Of a DNA stretch of 64,000 nucleotides, positions 18,094 through 27,645 are shown one piece after another (position 1 is the stretch's first letter; every line of letters begins with the position of its first letter). Location: contig NZ_CP049037.1 in NCBI RefSeq assembly GCF_011040495.1, positions 1,550,001 to 1,614,000 on the forward strand, written 5' to 3'. The stretch comes from Pseudohalocynthiibacter aestuariivivens. GTDB lineage: Bacteria; Pseudomonadota; Alphaproteobacteria; Rhodobacterales; Rhodobacteraceae. The translations under genes and the position numbers were made by a program. The notes beneath the pieces are model-generated. The model was not told where the DNA came from and searched no databases. It saw nothing but the letters and a program-made list of their open reading frames with translations.

Positions 18094-18828
18094 ATGACAC
18101 GCGCCATATATCAGATCACAGGCAGTGACGCCGCGCCCTTTCTGCAAGGGCTGATCACCAATGACATTGCCAAGCTGGAACATGGTCTGGTCTATGCGGC
18201 AATTCTGACACCGCAGGGCAAATATCTGGCGGATTTTTTTCTGTTTCAACGTGATGATGTGATCTTACTTGATGTTGATGCAGGCATCGCTCCCGGCTTA
18301 ATCCAACGGCTGAACATGTACCGTCTGCGCGCGAATGTGCAGATCACCCCCAGCGATCTGCTCGTCACTCGCGGCACCGGGCCTGCCCCGGAAGGCGCGT
18401 TTGACGACCCGCGCCATTCGACGTTGGGTTGGCGACTATATGGTAATTCAGAAGGTGACGACGGCACCGATTGGGACGCGTTGCGCGTTGCTCAGTGCGT
18501 GCCGGAGACAGGGATCGAGCTGACGCCTGACACGTTCATCCTCGAAGCCGGTTTCGAACGATTGAACGGCGTCGATTTCCGCAAAGGCTGCTATGTCGGG
18601 CAGGAAGTGACCGCGCGAATGAAACACAAGACTGAACTGCGCAAAGGGTTTGCCACTGTCGACATCAATGGCAGCGCCCCGGTCGGGTCAGACATCTCCG
18701 CCGAAGGCAAAGCCGCAGGTACCCTGTTCACTCAATCAGGCGGGCGGGCTATCGCCTATCTGCGATTTGATCGGGCGCGAGGTCCGATGCAGGCAAGTGA
18801 TGCCACTGTCAGATACCCGTCGGCATAA
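18094..18828 (+). CDS. ygfZ: YgfZ/GcvT-type folate-binding protein
   Basis: A 244-residue member of the YgfZ family (COG0354), relatives of the glycine-cleavage T protein that use folate to support repair or assembly of certain Fe-S enzymes. The hallmark motif KGCYVGQEVTAR is present near residue 165-180, and the N terminus ITGSDAAPFLQGLITNDI is typical. The start at 18094 follows AACAGGAG. Downstream and convergent to it lies efp. Confidence 0.9.
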   Translation: MTRAIYQITGSDAAPFLQGLITNDIAKLEHGLVYAAILTPQGKYLADFFLFQRDDVILLDVDAGIAPGLIQRLNMYRLRANVQITPSDLLVTRGTGPAPEGAFDDPRHSTLGWRLYGNSEGDDGTDWDALRVAQCVPETGIELTPDTFILEAGFERLNGVDFRKGCYVGQEVTARMKHKTELRKGFATVDINGSAPVGSDISAEGKAAGTLFTQSGGRAIAYLRFDRARGPMQASDATVRYPSA

Positions 18829-18838
18829 AAATATCGGC

Positions 18839-18869
18839 ACAAAAAAAGGGGCCGCGGACGCAGCCCCTT
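18839..18869 (-). terminator. Rho-independent terminator of efp
   Basis: On the minus strand, GAAGGGGCTGCG..CGCGGCCCC forms a GC-rich hairpin (plus-strand 18846-18869) followed by a run of seven T (plus-strand A 18841-18847). It lies 22 bases after the efp stop. Confidence 0.8.
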
Positions 18870-18890
18870 CATCCGAAAAAAAATATCGCG

Positions 18891-19454
18891 TCACGCGCGC
18901 TCGGAATATTCCATTGTTTCTGTGTTCACCACAATCGCCTCATCCTGACCGACAAAGGGCGGCACCATCACCTTAACGCCATTGTCCAGAATCGCGGGCT
19001 TAAAGCTGTTGGCCGCGGTCTGCCCCTTTACGACTGGCTCGGTTTCAACCACGGTGCAGGTCACTTTCTGCGGCAAGGTTGCGTTCAACGCCTCGGCCTC
19101 GTGGAATTCCACTGCGATGGTCATACCGTCCTGCAAAAACGGCCGACGTTCCCCCAGAATTTCCGCAGGCAGTTCGATTTGCTCGTAGGTCTCGGAATCC
19201 ATAAACACCAGCATACCATCGGTTTCATAGAGAAACTGCTGATCTTTTTGCTCCAGCCGTACACGCTCGACTTTGTCGGCACTTCGAAATCGCTCGTTCA
19301 GTTTCGAGCCGTTTCGCAGGTTGCGCATCTCGACTTGGGCAAAGGCTCCGCCCTTGCCAGGCTTCACATGATCGACCTTTACAGCAGACCACAGACCTCC
19401 GTTATGCTCCAGCACATTGCCGGGGCGAATTTCGTTTCCGTTGATCTTGGGCAT
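18891..19454 (-). CDS. efp: Elongation factor P
   Basis: Translation factor that relieves ribosome stalling at polyproline sequences. 187 residues with the usual three beta-barrel domains. The modification loop reads VKPGKGGAF with the Lys at position 34. The C terminus [29 protein letters not shown] is typical, the last segment being read in parts. It starts [13 protein letters not shown] and is followed by a strong minus-strand terminator. No epmA/epmB or rhamnosyl-transferase gene is seen next to it. Confidence 0.97.
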   Translation of the reverse strand: MPKINGNEIRPGNVLEHNGGLWSAVKVDHVKPGKGGAFAQVEMRNLRNGSKLNERFRSADKVERVRLEQKDQQFLYETDGMLVFMDSETYEQIELPAEILGERRPFLQDGMTIAVEFHEAEALNATLPQKVTCTVVETEPVVKGQTAANSFKPAILDNGVKVMVPPFVGQDEAIVVNTETMEYSERA

Positions 19455-19670
19455 TGTGGCAAAACCTTGTCCAAAACTTGATTAAATTCGGCCCTACCCT
19501 ATATATTGGGTTGGTCCGGGGGGCAAGCAGACGAAATCTCGTGCTGCAGGTGCAGAAGTCATGCAGCTAGCGCATAGATGTTATGCAAATCTGCTCTATC
19601 CGAATCGATCGAAACACGTCATAACCATCGCTACGCCGAAAAGACAAGAGCAATAAACTAAGGACGAATC

Positions 19671-19994
19671 ATGAAGGATTTCGTTGACGGTGCCGCCTTC
19701 AATAACGAGCAAGGCAATCGTGCACGCAAACTTTTCGCGGCTGTCGTACTGGCCGCATTGGATGATGCCATTTCTGACGATAAGAAATACGGCAACGGCC
19801 CCGATCAGATCGCACGCTGGGCGCGTTCGCGCGATGGGCGCGAAGTGCTATCCTGCGCCGGGATCGACCCCAACGAGCGGGTTGTGTCGGGCTTGATGGA
19901 CTTTGTTTCCAAAGGTGTCCGCACCTCTGTCGCGCTGTCGCGCGAAGAGAGCGAACGCCGCAACGCCGCCGCCGCTCAGGCCGAAGCCGCCTGA
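19671..19994 (+). CDS. DUF6280-type small protein
   Basis: A 107-residue protein (MKDFVDGAAFNNEQGNRARK...) matching what I remember of a conserved, uncharacterised Rhodobacteraceae family, DUF6280. It is helical, charged, with no signal peptide, and it carries the motif KYGNGPDQIARWARSRDGREVL. The strong ribosome site AAGGACGAATC precedes ATG 19671. It is divergent from efp with about 215 bases between, and is followed by a canonical terminator, so it is its own transcription unit. Function unknown. Confidence 0.85.
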   Translation: MKDFVDGAAFNNEQGNRARKLFAAVVLAALDDAISDDKKYGNGPDQIARWARSRDGREVLSCAGIDPNERVVSGLMDFVSKGVRTSVALSREESERRNAAAAQAEAA

Positions 19995-20024
19995 GCCACT
20001 TCCATCCCGGAAAGGGATGCGTGA

Positions 20025-20058
20025 AGCCCCGCCATCAAGCGGGGCTTTCGCTGTTTTT
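20025..20058 (+). terminator. Rho-independent terminator after the DUF6280-type gene
   Basis: AGCCCCGC and GCGGGGCT form a perfect 8-bp stem with a 6-base loop (20025-20046), followed by TTCGCTGTTTTT. Confidence 0.88.
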
Positions 20059-20416
20059 AGGCCCCTCCGATTGACGCTACGTCAGGTGTCGCGACCTGAA
20101 AATACAATGACTGGCGACAACTGGATCATCCCGGCAAAATCAATCAACGCTCACGACCGCAGGTCGGTGAACCTGAGATAGCGGCAAGACCGGCACCACC
20201 TCGCATGCGCCCATTTCCATCAGCGCAGCGAATGATCCGCAGTGAGCACGATCACAATTGCGAGCTGAATTTTCATAAACCGGATTCTATACGGCCAGTT
20301 GTTCGGCCACCTGTCGCCTTGGTGCCGTGGAAAATCGGACGGGCTGACATGTTCATGGGTTCCATCAGGCACAGGCAGTTTGTACACCCGGCTATGGACG
20401 CAGCGTAGGACACCCA
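20059..20416. other. 358-base gap with no supportable gene
   Basis: Between the terminator and cobQ no convincing gene is visible. A cobalamin riboswitch would be expected before some cob genes, but I see no B12-box-like AGCCAGGAGACC motif. On the minus strand a short frame starting MKIQLAIVIVLT (20276) resembles a signal peptide and stops after 18 residues; a downstream stretch in another frame looks protein-like, so a decayed small secreted-protein gene is possible. Confidence 0.5.
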
Positions 20417-21883
20417 ATGGCACGGGCTATCATGATTCAGGGCGCGGGCTCGAATGTGGGCAAATCGATGCTCGTGGCAGGGCTTGCACGCGCCTGCGTG
20501 CGCCGCGGGCTAGACGTCGCGCCGTTCAAGCCCCAGAACATGTCAAACAACGCCGCCGTGACGGCAGACGGTGGTGAAATCGGCCGCGCGCAGGCACTTC
20601 AGGCACTCGCGAGCCGTCGCGCACCGCATACCGACATGAACCCTGTTCTGCTGAAACCAGAGAGCGAGACCGGCGCGCAGATCGTCGTGCAGGGCCAACG
20701 CTTTGCCACGCTGCGGGCGCGCGATTATGGTCAGGCCAAATCTTCGCTTCTCCCCCCAGTGATGGAAAGTTTTCATCGGCTGTGCGGCACGGCTGATCTG
20801 GTCCTGATTGAAGGAGCAGGCAGCCCGGCAGAGATCAATCTGCGAGCAGGCGACATCGCCAACATGGGCTTTGCCGAGGCCGCTGGCGTTCCTGTCGTGC
20901 TGGTCGGAGATATTGATCGAGGAGGTGTGATCGCGCAAATCGTCGGCACACAGGCCATTCTGCCGACATTGGATGCTGACCGGATAAAGGGCTTTGCCAT
21001 CAACAAATTTCGCGGCGATCCTGCGCTCTTCGACGACGGATTGACCGCTATCGTGGATCGCACGGGATGGCCGTCGCTGGGCGTGATCCCATGGTTTTCT
21101 GATGCGTGGCGGCTACCGGCCGAAGATGTGATGGACATCGCGTCAGGGCCACACGGCGGCGCGATCAAGGTCGCAGTGCCGCACCTCGGGCGGATTGCAA
21201 ATTTTGACGACCTCGACCCGCTCAGTGCGGAACCAAACGTCAGTGTCCAGATCATCAAGCCCGGACAGCCCTTGCCCGGCGATGCAACGCTGGTCCTGAT
21301 ACCCGGCAGCAAGTCGACGATTGCAGATCTTGCGGCGTTCCGCATGCACGGTTGGGATGTCGACCTGACCGCCCACGTCCGGCGTGGTGGGCATGTTCTG
21401 GGTATCTGCGGCGGCTATCAGATGTTAGGTCGAGAGATCGCTGACCCGGAGGGAATTGAGGGGATGCCGGGCAGTGTGCCCGGACTGGGACTGCTAGATG
21501 TCACCACGATAATGCGCCCCGAAAAGCGGTTGGCACGCACATCCGCCACTTACCTACCCACCGGCGCGACAGTCGAGGGATATGAGATTCACATCGGTCA
21601 GACCGACGGGCCGGATTGCGTACGCGCTTGGCTGGATGTGGCAGGAGAACCCATGGGCGCCGCGAGCCCCAGTGGAAACATACGCGGCTGTTACCTGCAC
21701 GGGCTTTTCGCTTCAGATCCGTTCCGCGCAGCCTACCTTGCCGGGTTTGGGGCGGATTCTGATACAGCCTACGATACCAGCGTCGAAGAGACCCTGGATG
21801 CTCTGGCCGCGCATTTGGAACGGCACATGGATATTGACCTGTTGCTTAGCCTCGCGCAGGATCCAAACCCCGTCGGGAATTGA
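20417..21883 (+). CDS. cobQ: Cobyric acid synthase (cobQ/cbiP)
   Basis: Amidates the corrin ring side chains of adenosylcobyrinic acid a,c-diamide using glutamine and ATP in vitamin B12 synthesis. 488 residues. The N-terminal P-loop-like segment is [20 protein letters not shown], followed by [13 protein letters not shown]. The C-terminal triad-type amidotransferase has the nucleophile in [10 protein letters not shown]. The start ATG 20417 is preceded by TAGGACACCC. No other cob genes are visible here, so the cluster is either split or lies outside the window. Confidence 0.97.
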   Translation: MARAIMIQGAGSNVGKSMLVAGLARACVRRGLDVAPFKPQNMSNNAAVTADGGEIGRAQALQALASRRAPHTDMNPVLLKPESETGAQIVVQGQRFATLRARDYGQAKSSLLPPVMESFHRLCGTADLVLIEGAGSPAEINLRAGDIANMGFAEAAGVPVVLVGDIDRGGVIAQIVGTQAILPTLDADRIKGFAINKFRGDPALFDDGLTAIVDRTGWPSLGVIPWFSDAWRLPAEDVMDIASGPHGGAIKVAVPHLGRIANFDDLDPLSAEPNVSVQIIKPGQPLPGDATLVLIPGSKSTIADLAAFRMHGWDVDLTAHVRRGGHVLGICGGYQMLGREIADPEGIEGMPGSVPGLGLLDVTTIMRPEKRLARTSATYLPTGATVEGYEIHIGQTDGPDCVRAWLDVAGEPMGAASPSGNIRGCYLHGLFASDPFRAAYLAGFGADSDTAYDTSVEETLDALAAHLERHMDIDLLLSLAQDPNPVGN

Positions 21884-21961
21884 GTGAACCCAGCAACAAT
21901 GTGGGGCGCTTTGTCAATTCAACCGTAAATAGCGCAAGTCGCTGCGATCAGCTCTGCGTGC

Positions 21962-23050
21962 CTACTCCAGCTCTTGGCTGGCTAGCGCGCGATGTATTTC
22001 TCGGCGGACAAGTTTGCGCACGTTACGCGTGATCCGCTCACCCAGACCGCCTTGCAGCTCTTGGCGGACGATTTCAGTCACCAGTTCGCGCAGCGCATCT
22101 TCATCAAGGATTGCATCAGAGTCCTCATCAAGGCCAAGCAATCTGGCCGTGTCGTCCTCCAAACGATCTTCTGTATCTGCCGCTTCCGGCAGTGGCAGTT
22201 CCTGATCTGCCAAATCCTCGGCGGTATCGGTGTCATCGCTATTCAGACTATCCTGAGAAGGCTTGGTTGTGGTCGATGCCGCCTCTTCGCTGACTTCGAA
22301 TGCCCCTCGCGATCGCATGGTGCTTTCTGCTGCGTCGGATTGTTTTGCCGCAGCGTCGCTTTGGGTGTTCCCATCCGCGTCACCGCCAGTGTCGCTTGGC
22401 ACATAGTCTTCCCACGGCAGCGGCTCGACGGCTGCGCCCGCGTAGTCATCATCTGACGCACCGTCCGGCTCCCATTGCTCAGAACGTTCGGCTACAGCCT
22501 GCTCTAACTCAGCAACGCGGTTTTTCAGGGCGCTCGCAACGTCAGATGGCGCGGTGTTCTCTACAGCGACAGTATGATCATGTTCGTCCAAATCGGATTC
22601 TTCGTCATCATCCAGACGGGTGCTGTGATCTTCTTCCGCCCGATCAAAATCCTCATCAGTGTCGAATTCTTCATCGTCCTGATTAACGTCGAGATGATCG
22701 TGGTCATCGGCATGACCGTCATCGGTTCGTTGGCTCTCCGCCTCGGGTTCATCGCTCTGGCGCACCTCTTCAGTGCGCTCCTCGGGTGCGCGCAGTTCTT
22801 CTGCCTCGGGCACCGCCTGTTCGGATTCGGGCTCGGGCGGAACCTCTCGTTGCGTTTCATCGACTCGAAAGGACGGTGTCAGAACCAGTTTTGAAACATC
22901 AGATGTTTCAGCGTCGCCCTTATTGCGGGCAACGGGCCGGCTGACACCACCGTGTGAGTCGGTATCAGCAACGCGCGATTCGTTCGAGACCAGCCTTCTA
23001 ATTGATGAAAGCACGTCCTCGATTTCCACATTGGTTACGGGATCTGACAT
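21962..23050 (-). CDS. PopZ-like acidic scaffold protein (DUF2497-like ends)
   Basis: A 362-residue, extremely acidic protein with three parts: a short N-terminal helix (VEIEDVLSSIRRLVSNESR), a long Asp/Glu/Ser/Thr-rich low-complexity stretch (about 25-305) expected to be disordered, and a basic-acidic helical C terminus (VTEIVRQELQGGLGERITRNVRK and REIHRALASQ, ~313-360). The C-terminal pattern resembles the oligomerisation helices of the cell-pole scaffold PopZ (LVRE..L..WLD..L..IVE..VEREI). Similar N helix + acidic linker + C helices is the PopZ layout. It sits directly before tolC and pcm on the minus strand. Functional assignment is tentative. Confidence 0.6.
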   Translation of the reverse strand: MSDPVTNVEIEDVLSSIRRLVSNESRVADTDSHGGVSRPVARNKGDAETSDVSKLVLTPSFRVDETQREVPPEPESEQAVPEAEELRAPEERTEEVRQSDEPEAESQRTDDGHADDHDHLDVNQDDEEFDTDEDFDRAEEDHSTRLDDDEESDLDEHDHTVAVENTAPSDVASALKNRVAELEQAVAERSEQWEPDGASDDDYAGAAVEPLPWEDYVPSDTGGDADGNTQSDAAAKQSDAAESTMRSRGAFEVSEEAASTTTKPSQDSLNSDDTDTAEDLADQELPLPEAADTEDRLEDDTARLLGLDEDSDAILDEDALRELVTEIVRQELQGGLGERITRNVRKLVRREIHRALASQELE

Positions 23051-23119
23051 TTTCTTACCACTCTTGCCTCAGCACAGCTTACCGGGCGGACGGCATTCAC
23101 ACAACAGATAGGGCGCGTT

Positions 23120-24589
23120 TTACTGTTTTCCGAGCGAGCGCAGTACACGATCCAATTGTTTACCCTGTTTGCTGCTGGGGACCGGTGCCGTTTTTACAAG
23201 GTTGTAATAGGCACTCGGGTCATAGGTTTGAACCGCCAGATTCAGATCTTTGGCGGTCAGCTGACCCATCGAGGAAAGCACCGAATAAGCGGCAATATAG
23301 ACATCTGCCTGCGCCGAAATCTGATTGGCCTTGGCATTCAGCAGCTCCTGCTCGGCGTTCAAAACATCCAGTGTCGTGCGCGCGCCTAGCTTGGCCTCTT
23401 CACGAACACCGTTAAACGCTACCTGCGCAGCGCGGACCTCGTCGTTGCTGGATGTCGCGACAGCCTGAGCCGCGCGCAGAATCGCATAAGCGTTACCGAC
23501 ATTCTGCCGCACGGCATGCGACGTGATGTGCAACAGACCACGTTGAGCATCACGAATTGCCATGGCGCGTCGCCTTGCCGCGCTCAACCCGCCGCCTTGA
23601 TAGATCGGTCCTGCTGCCTGAATGCCAAAGCTGCCCTGACGAGAAAAACTGCTACCGCCAAGCTCTTCGCGCACGCCAAGGCTTCCGTTCAACGTGACGC
23701 GCGGCTTCATCGCTGCATCGGCCACGAGGATGCTTAACTCGGCAGCAGCAACATCATGCTGCACCTTCAGAACATCAGGATGATAGCGCACAGCCACTGT
23801 CTTGGCCGAATCGACGGAGCGGGTAATCGTTGGCAGGCGCGGCGGTTGCGTCAGACGCCCGGGCTTGTGCCCCACAGCGGCAATGTATTCCTCGATTGCC
23901 TGCAACAGATCGCCTTGCGCGGCCGCCAATCCACTTTCTGCGGATGAAAGGCGAGCCTCGGCCTGCGCAACGTCGGTGCGGGTCACTTCACCTACTTCGA
24001 ACCGATCACGCGCGGCACGTAACGACTGGCTGATCACACGTACGTTGCTCTGGCGCAACGCGACGAAACGCGTATTGCGCTGGACGTTCATATAGGCCCG
24101 TACGGCACGTAGCAGCACCTGCTGTTCGATCCCGATCAGCGTCTGACGGGTGGCCAGCACCGTTTCCTTTGCAACGCTGATCTGCAAGGGGGTCCGCCCG
24201 AAATCATAGAGCAACAGTTCGGCCGTGATGCCCGCATTGGCGTTGGTCGCGGCGGAATTGGTGTTGCCCGGCCCCGGCACCGTAGGGGTACGGGAAAAGC
24301 TGCGCGTGATATCAGTGGACCAATTGATGATCGGACGCAGCCCCGCCACGGTTGCAGCCACGTCTTCGTCCGCAGCGCGCAACAACGCGCGGTTCTGATC
24401 CAGCAACCCGCTGTGATTGTAGGCCCCGACCAGCGCATCCGCCAACGTGTCAGCCTGTGCCGTCTGTTGCGGGGCGAACGCGATAGCCAGAACAGCCGTG
24501 TAAATCATGGGGCGCAGTCGTTTCAAAGGCAAACGCAGCCATGCCCCTGACCGGCCCGGTGAAGAAATGCGAAGTGTCATACCTGTCAT
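23120..24589 (-). CDS. tolC: TolC-type outer membrane efflux protein
   Basis: A 489-residue outer-membrane channel of the TolC/type I secretion family, which forms the exit duct for efflux pumps and type I secretion. It has a signal peptide (basic KRLRP, then a hydrophobic run to AQA), two repeated OEP domains with long coiled-coil helices rich in Ala/Gln/Glu (for example RDRFEVGEVTRTDVAQAEAR and its repeat GARTTLDVLNAEQELLNAK), and the YNLVKTAP region near the end. The start 24589 (MTGMTLRIS) follows AGAGG; the upstream frame is open but would overlap pcm. The gene ends 70 bases before the PopZ-like gene start. No RND or ABC partner lies nearby. Confidence 0.93.
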   Translation of the reverse strand: MTGMTLRISSPGRSGAWLRLPLKRLRPMIYTAVLAIAFAPQQTAQADTLADALVGAYNHSGLLDQNRALLRAADEDVAATVAGLRPIINWSTDITRSFSRTPTVPGPGNTNSAATNANAGITAELLLYDFGRTPLQISVAKETVLATRQTLIGIEQQVLLRAVRAYMNVQRNTRFVALRQSNVRVISQSLRAARDRFEVGEVTRTDVAQAEARLSSAESGLAAAQGDLLQAIEEYIAAVGHKPGRLTQPPRLPTITRSVDSAKTVAVRYHPDVLKVQHDVAAAELSILVADAAMKPRVTLNGSLGVREELGGSSFSRQGSFGIQAAGPIYQGGGLSAARRRAMAIRDAQRGLLHITSHAVRQNVGNAYAILRAAQAVATSSNDEVRAAQVAFNGVREEAKLGARTTLDVLNAEQELLNAKANQISAQADVYIAAYSVLSSMGQLTAKDLNLAVQTYDPSAYYNLVKTAPVPSSKQGKQLDRVLRSLGKQ

Positions 24590-24617
24590 CCTCTGCCCCT
24601 GTTTCCGACCGTTGCCG

Positions 24618-25271
24618 TCAGAGCGTAAAAGCTGCGTGCTTCTCAAAACCTGGGAGAACAGGCGCACCCGCGTTAAAAGAGAACCGCCACGTCATATGTC
24701 CGTCAATCTTGTAACCGATACGCACCACACCGAGCGCGCCTTCCATAAAGAGGCAGGCGATGCGACCGCCATCCTTCAGTTGAGCGATCAGCGATTCAGG
24801 CAGGTGTTCCACCGCCCCCTGCACCGCGATGACATCGTATGGGCCGTGCTCTGCTGCGCCATCGCGCAACGGGCCTTCGTGTACCACCACGTTGTCGGCA
24901 GCATGCTCCATCAGGGCTGCCGGTGCTTCTGACGCAAGTTCGGCATTCTCTTCGACTGCGATGACCACCTGCGCCATCCGCGCCATGACGGCAGCGGAAT
25001 AGCCCATCGCACTGCCCACATCGAGCACCAGCTCATCGCCCTGAATCTCGAGCGCGTCCAACATCTTGGCCAAGGTGCGCGGCTCAAGGATCACGCGCCC
25101 GCCGCCCAGATCAACATTTTCCCCCATATAGGCCGCCTCGCGCAGACGGCGCGGCACAAAGGCCTCGCGCGGCACACTGAGCATCGCGTCTATAATCGGG
25201 AACTTTGTCACATCGGATGGGCGGATCTGCGTATCCACCATCATGGTGCGCCGGGCGGCAAAATCGGTCAT
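24618..25271 (-). CDS. pcm: Protein-L-isoaspartate O-methyltransferase family
   Basis: A 217-residue SAM-dependent methyltransferase that repairs isoaspartyl residues. The N-terminal MTDFAARRTMMVDTQIRPSDV and VPREAFVPRRLREAAYMGENV segments are typical of alphaproteobacterial Pcm-like proteins; SAM motif I is LVLDVGSAMGYSAAVMARM. The family's alphaproteobacterial branch often stands next to tolC, as here (28 bases). Some members of this branch lack the strictly conserved catalytic serine pattern, so annotation as a related Pcm is safest. Confidence 0.85.
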   Translation of the reverse strand: MTDFAARRTMMVDTQIRPSDVTKFPIIDAMLSVPREAFVPRRLREAAYMGENVDLGGGRVILEPRTLAKMLDALEIQGDELVLDVGSAMGYSAAVMARMAQVVIAVEENAELASEAPAALMEHAADNVVVHEGPLRDGAAEHGPYDVIAVQGAVEHLPESLIAQLKDGGRIACLFMEGALGVVRIGYKIDGHMTWRFSFNAGAPVLPGFEKHAAFTL

Positions 25272-25412
25272 TGGCTAAACTCTTCGGTTCGGGCGATGCA
25301 CTTTCACAAATGTTTTGCCACAGATGACCGACCACAGCAACGGCGCACAACACATAAACAGTAAAGGAGGTCGCAGAATCACACGGCAGTCGAAAAGACG
25401 TGGGTCTGATGG

Positions 25413-27371
25413 TTATTCGCCCGCACGCAGCACCGGCGTACCCGCCTCTAGCACCTCGCTCCACAGAAGATCGACGATTTGCGCATCCGGTTTGTAGCCA
25501 GTCGGGGCCTCTGTGATCAATTTGCGCAGGGTCACGACATCCTGTTTCTGGCAGGCAACGAGCAACTGGTCCAGCAAAGTATCCAGCGCCTCAGGGGCAA
25601 GTTTTGCTTCTTTTGCGGTCATTATGCGTGAATGCCGCGTTTCGCCTGCCTGTTCTCCGATCAGCAGTTCCTCGTACAGCTTTTCGCCCGGACGCAGTCC
25701 GCTAAAGGCGATCGCAATGTCGCCCGAGGCATCCCCCCCACACATTTGCCCCTCTGGCAAACGATACGAAGTGAGCCCGCTGAGCCGTACAATGCGCTCA
25801 GCCAGATCGACGATCCTGATCGGACACCCCATATCGAGCACGAAGACGTCCCCGCCTTCGCCCATGGCGCCCGCTTGAATGACGAGCTGAGCCGCCTCGG
25901 GAATTGTCATAAAATACCGGGTAATCTCGGGATGGGTAACGGTAACCGGTCCTCCTTCGGCAATCTGTTTGCGAAAGCGTGGGATGACAGAACCCGAAGA
26001 ACCAAGGACATTGCCGAACCGTACCATTGTAAAAATCGTGTCGCTCTGGCGCTCTGCCGCCGCCTGACACACCAATTCGGCCAACCGTTTGGATGCCCCC
26101 ATAATGTTGGTCGGGCGAACAGCCTTGTCGGTAGAAACAAGGATAAACGCCTCGACACCAGCATCGATAGCGGCATCTGCCACGGTCTTGGTACCAAATA
26201 CGTTATTGCGCAGCCCCTCGACAACGTTGTGCTCGACCAGAGGAACGTGTTTGTAAGCTGCGGCATGATAGATTGTCTGGACACCATAAAGTTTCAACGC
26301 CGCAGACACTCGACCCGGGTTCTGGACCGACCCGATCAGCGGGATGATCGGCACGTCCAGCCCTTCATTCTTCACAATGTCCCGCAACTCTAGGTCAAGT
26401 GTATAGAGCGCAAGCTCTGAAAGTTCCCACAAAAGCAGCATGCTAGGGGCCTGGCGGATGACCTGGCGGCAAAGCTCGCTACCGATAGATCCGCCCGCGC
26501 CGGTAACCATCACGACCTTGCCGCGAATGTTGCCTGCCATCAACGCAGGCATGGCGGGGACGGGCTCCCGCCCCAGCAACTCTTCGATTGCGACTTCGCG
26601 CAGTTCGTTCACTTTTGCCCGGCCAGTGACAATATCGGCCATACCCGGGATTGTCTGTACCCGTACGGCCAGCCGTTCGAGCCGCTCAACAATCCCCTTG
26701 CGTTGTGTTCGCGACGCACTGGGCACGGCCAGCAGGATAATCTCGGGCTGCTTGCGCTCGACCAGCCCGGCGACATCATCCGGGTGGTATACTCGTACGC
26801 CGCAAATATCCGTACCTTGTAATTCCGAGGCATCGTCGATGAAGGCGGCCACCCGATACTCCTGCCCTTGCTCAAGGGATCGCAGCAGTTGCCTTCCGGC
26901 ACTCCCGGCACCGTAGATCAGCACGGGCGCCCGCCGGCGCACGACCGGTCGCAGAAACAGGCCGCGCATGATCATGCGCATGGCCCCCAGCAAAAAGAAC
27001 AGCAGTATGCCATATATCACGGGAACGGAGCGCGGAATGGGCAGGCCCAGTATCTGAGATATGACCAGCAGCGACAGCGCCGAGATCGCGCCCCCAGCAA
27101 GGATCGTACCCGCCGCATTTTCCGACATATAGATGTAACGGATAACGGCGCGGTAGAAGCCGAGCCATGTGAAGGCCAGCAATGAAATTGGCATTGTGGC
27201 CAAGATGGCGAGCCACACACCGGCGTCCGCCAGAAAGGCCACGCCTTCCAACCGCAGGATCATCGCCAAAACAAAACTGACCAGAATTATGACAAGATCA
27301 GCACCGAGCTGTACGGCACGTTTTTGCGTACGATTCAGTTGCAACAACCGGTTCAGATTCATGTCTAGCAT
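25413..27371 (-). CDS. Membrane-bound NDP-sugar 4,6-dehydratase/epimerase (WbpM/CapD family)
   Basis: A 652-residue polysaccharide-biosynthesis protein. Four membrane helices occupy about 24-136, then a first nucleotide-binding fold (LIYGAGSAGRQLL, ~152) and the catalytic SDR fold (VMVTGAGGSIGSELCRQ, ~290). The catalytic segment STDKAVRPTNIMGASKR shows Met in place of the usual SDR tyrosine, a feature of the WbpM-type UDP-GlcNAc 4,6-dehydratases. It acts at the inner membrane in the synthesis of deoxy-aminosugars for O-antigen or capsule. Its glycan partners are not adjacent, although surface-sugar genes appear near 46-49 kb. Confidence 0.92.
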   Translation of the reverse strand: MLDMNLNRLLQLNRTQKRAVQLGADLVIILVSFVLAMILRLEGVAFLADAGVWLAILATMPISLLAFTWLGFYRAVIRYIYMSENAAGTILAGGAISALSLLVISQILGLPIPRSVPVIYGILLFFLLGAMRMIMRGLFLRPVVRRRAPVLIYGAGSAGRQLLRSLEQGQEYRVAAFIDDASELQGTDICGVRVYHPDDVAGLVERKQPEIILLAVPSASRTQRKGIVERLERLAVRVQTIPGMADIVTGRAKVNELREVAIEELLGREPVPAMPALMAGNIRGKVVMVTGAGGSIGSELCRQVIRQAPSMLLLWELSELALYTLDLELRDIVKNEGLDVPIIPLIGSVQNPGRVSAALKLYGVQTIYHAAAYKHVPLVEHNVVEGLRNNVFGTKTVADAAIDAGVEAFILVSTDKAVRPTNIMGASKRLAELVCQAAAERQSDTIFTMVRFGNVLGSSGSVIPRFRKQIAEGGPVTVTHPEITRYFMTIPEAAQLVIQAGAMGEGGDVFVLDMGCPIRIVDLAERIVRLSGLTSYRLPEGQMCGGDASGDIAIAFSGLRPGEKLYEELLIGEQAGETRHSRIMTAKEAKLAPEALDTLLDQLLVACQKQDVVTLRKLITEAPTGYKPDAQIVDLLWSEVLEAGTPVLRAGE

Positions 27372-27444
27372 TGCTCAATCTTTCGAAACTTCGCCAGCCC
27401 AATACGCAGAATACGCGGATAATCCATAAAAAAATCTATCAATA

Positions 27445-27645
27445 TCAAATTCCCACCAACCCAGAATTTTGGGTCCGATCATAAAGAAGAGTCAGGGTAA
27501 AATCACCTTTTCCCATAAAAACAACGGGTTCACCTAATTCATTAGTATCGCGCGTTTCCCAGCCCCCAATCAACCCGGGACACTGCAAGCGCAGCATTCC
27601 TGCGCCCTTATGGTGACGTAAGGGAAAGATTGCTAGCCCAGTCAT
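27445..27645 (-). CDS. Possible small protein translationally coupled to glpR
   Basis: A 66-residue open frame (MTGLAIFPLRHHKGAGML...) whose ATG overlaps the glpR stop in the classic ATGA arrangement. It lacks membrane or signal features and I recognise no family. The overlap and the fairly protein-like composition are the only support, so it may be a chance frame. Confidence 0.25.
   Translation of the reverse strand: MTGLAIFPLRHHKGAGMLRLQCPGLIGGWETRDTNELGEPVVFMGKGDFTLTLLYDRTQNSGLVGI

Noticed and set aside
20100-20416. Cobalamin riboswitch before cobQ
   Set aside because: The region was read for a B12-box and the other conserved segments of the riboswitch; none was found.
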